Source: Phytoactinopolyspora alkaliphila (GTDB lineage Bacteria; Actinomycetota; Actinomycetes; Jiangellales; Jiangellaceae). Taken from it: a stretch of 64,000 nt of DNA. The stretch covers positions 1-64,000 of the forward strand of contig NZ_JAAGOB010000004.1 in the NCBI RefSeq assembly GCF_010550695.1, read 5' to 3'. Made by a program: the position numbers and the translations under genes. Shown here one piece after another: positions 63,874 to 64,000 of the stretch; the stretch's first letter is position 1, and every line of letters starts with the position of its first letter. The notes under the pieces are model-generated. The model did not search any database. It saw nothing but the letters and a program-made list of their open reading frames with translations, and was not told where the DNA came from.

Positions 63874-64000
63874 ATGCGAATCGGTGACCTCGCCAAACGA
63901 GCCGGAACCACCACGCGGGCGCTGCGTTTCTACGAGTCCCGGGGGTTGATCACGGCGCATCGCTCGGCGAACGGCTACCGCGAATACAACGACGACGACT
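63874..64000 (+). CDS. MerR-family transcriptional regulator, N-terminal part (runs off window)
   Basis: The first 42 residues are visible: MRIGDLAKRAGTTTRALRFY, then ESRGLI and a GYREY wing. This is the MerR winged helix with the wing Tyr-Arg pair. The effector domain lies beyond the window. The start has no ribosome site but lies at the expected distance from a -10 element, which suggests leaderless translation. It may regulate the divergent SnoaL-like gene. Confidence 0.92.
   Translation, partial: MRIGDLAKRAGTTTRALRFYESRGLITAHRSANGYREYNDDD

Overview
The window is 64 kb of GC-rich, densely packed DNA with many GTG starts, 4-bp overlaps and probable leaderless mRNAs. The gene families (a two-domain MurA2 with an HTH, DUF5926, DinB/DUF664, actinobacterial beta-solenoid membrane proteins, DrrAB-type exporters, an Ada-AlkA fusion) point to a filamentous or soil actinomycete. 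A Jiangellales or Propionibacteriales relative is a reasonable guess, but the species cannot be named from the sequence.

Layout. 1-165: the end of an IS30-type element next to half of a long palindrome. 165-6906: panD, two PH-domain membrane proteins, DUF1684 and a glycine betaine/osmoprotectant ABC importer (six or seven genes on the minus strand, ATPase divergent). 6910-12497: MurA2-like enzyme, then Ada-AlkA and Ogt alkylation repair and a DinB protein. 12520-15797: EcsC, leucyl/phenylalanyl-tRNA transferase, Fpg/Nei glycosylase, aldo/keto reductase. 15910-27955: arabinose region, with LacI regulator, araB-araD-araA, and further on a second LacI regulator and a GH51 arabinofuranosidase. 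Between them lie a KAS III-like enzyme, a hypothetical gene and a PadR-controlled DrrAB exporter. 27975-36197: AraC regulator, an AAA ATPase flanked by CTAG-rich repeats, a globin-reductase, an anti-sigma-like kinase, DUF5926, arginine deiminase, and a GT2 glycosyltransferase. 36165-44364: large membrane protein, FadE-type acyl-CoA dehydrogenase, beta-solenoid membrane protein, META lipoprotein. 44365-45131: a gene-free stretch rich in repeats and hairpins. 45132-50306: FtsX/LolD-type ABC system, VanY-like carboxypeptidase, GNAT, MmcQ. 50377-54905: five-gene minus-strand operon (FMN reductase, ABC ATPase, ABC permease, histidine kinase, response regulator), divergent from an AAA/STAND regulator. 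57167-60560: MFS exporter and acetolactate-synthase-like enzyme. 60736-64000: NYN RNase-like protein, methyltransferase, MmcQ, SnoaL-like protein, and the start of a MerR regulator.

How genes work together. AraA, AraB and AraD convert L-arabinose to D-xylulose 5-phosphate, and the GH51 enzyme would release arabinose from arabinan oligomers. Both parts have LacI-type operator candidates. Ada-AlkA and Ogt form an alkylation repair pair. The most unusual signals are non-coding: a 14-bp CTAG-bracketed motif on both sides of an AAA ATPase gene (28878, 28900, 30239); a perfect 22-bp palindrome with helically phased GTCTAG sites at 54951; three 46-bp tandem repeats plus one inverted copy at 44912-45116; and a dispersed family of very long palindromes, one apparently hit by IS30.
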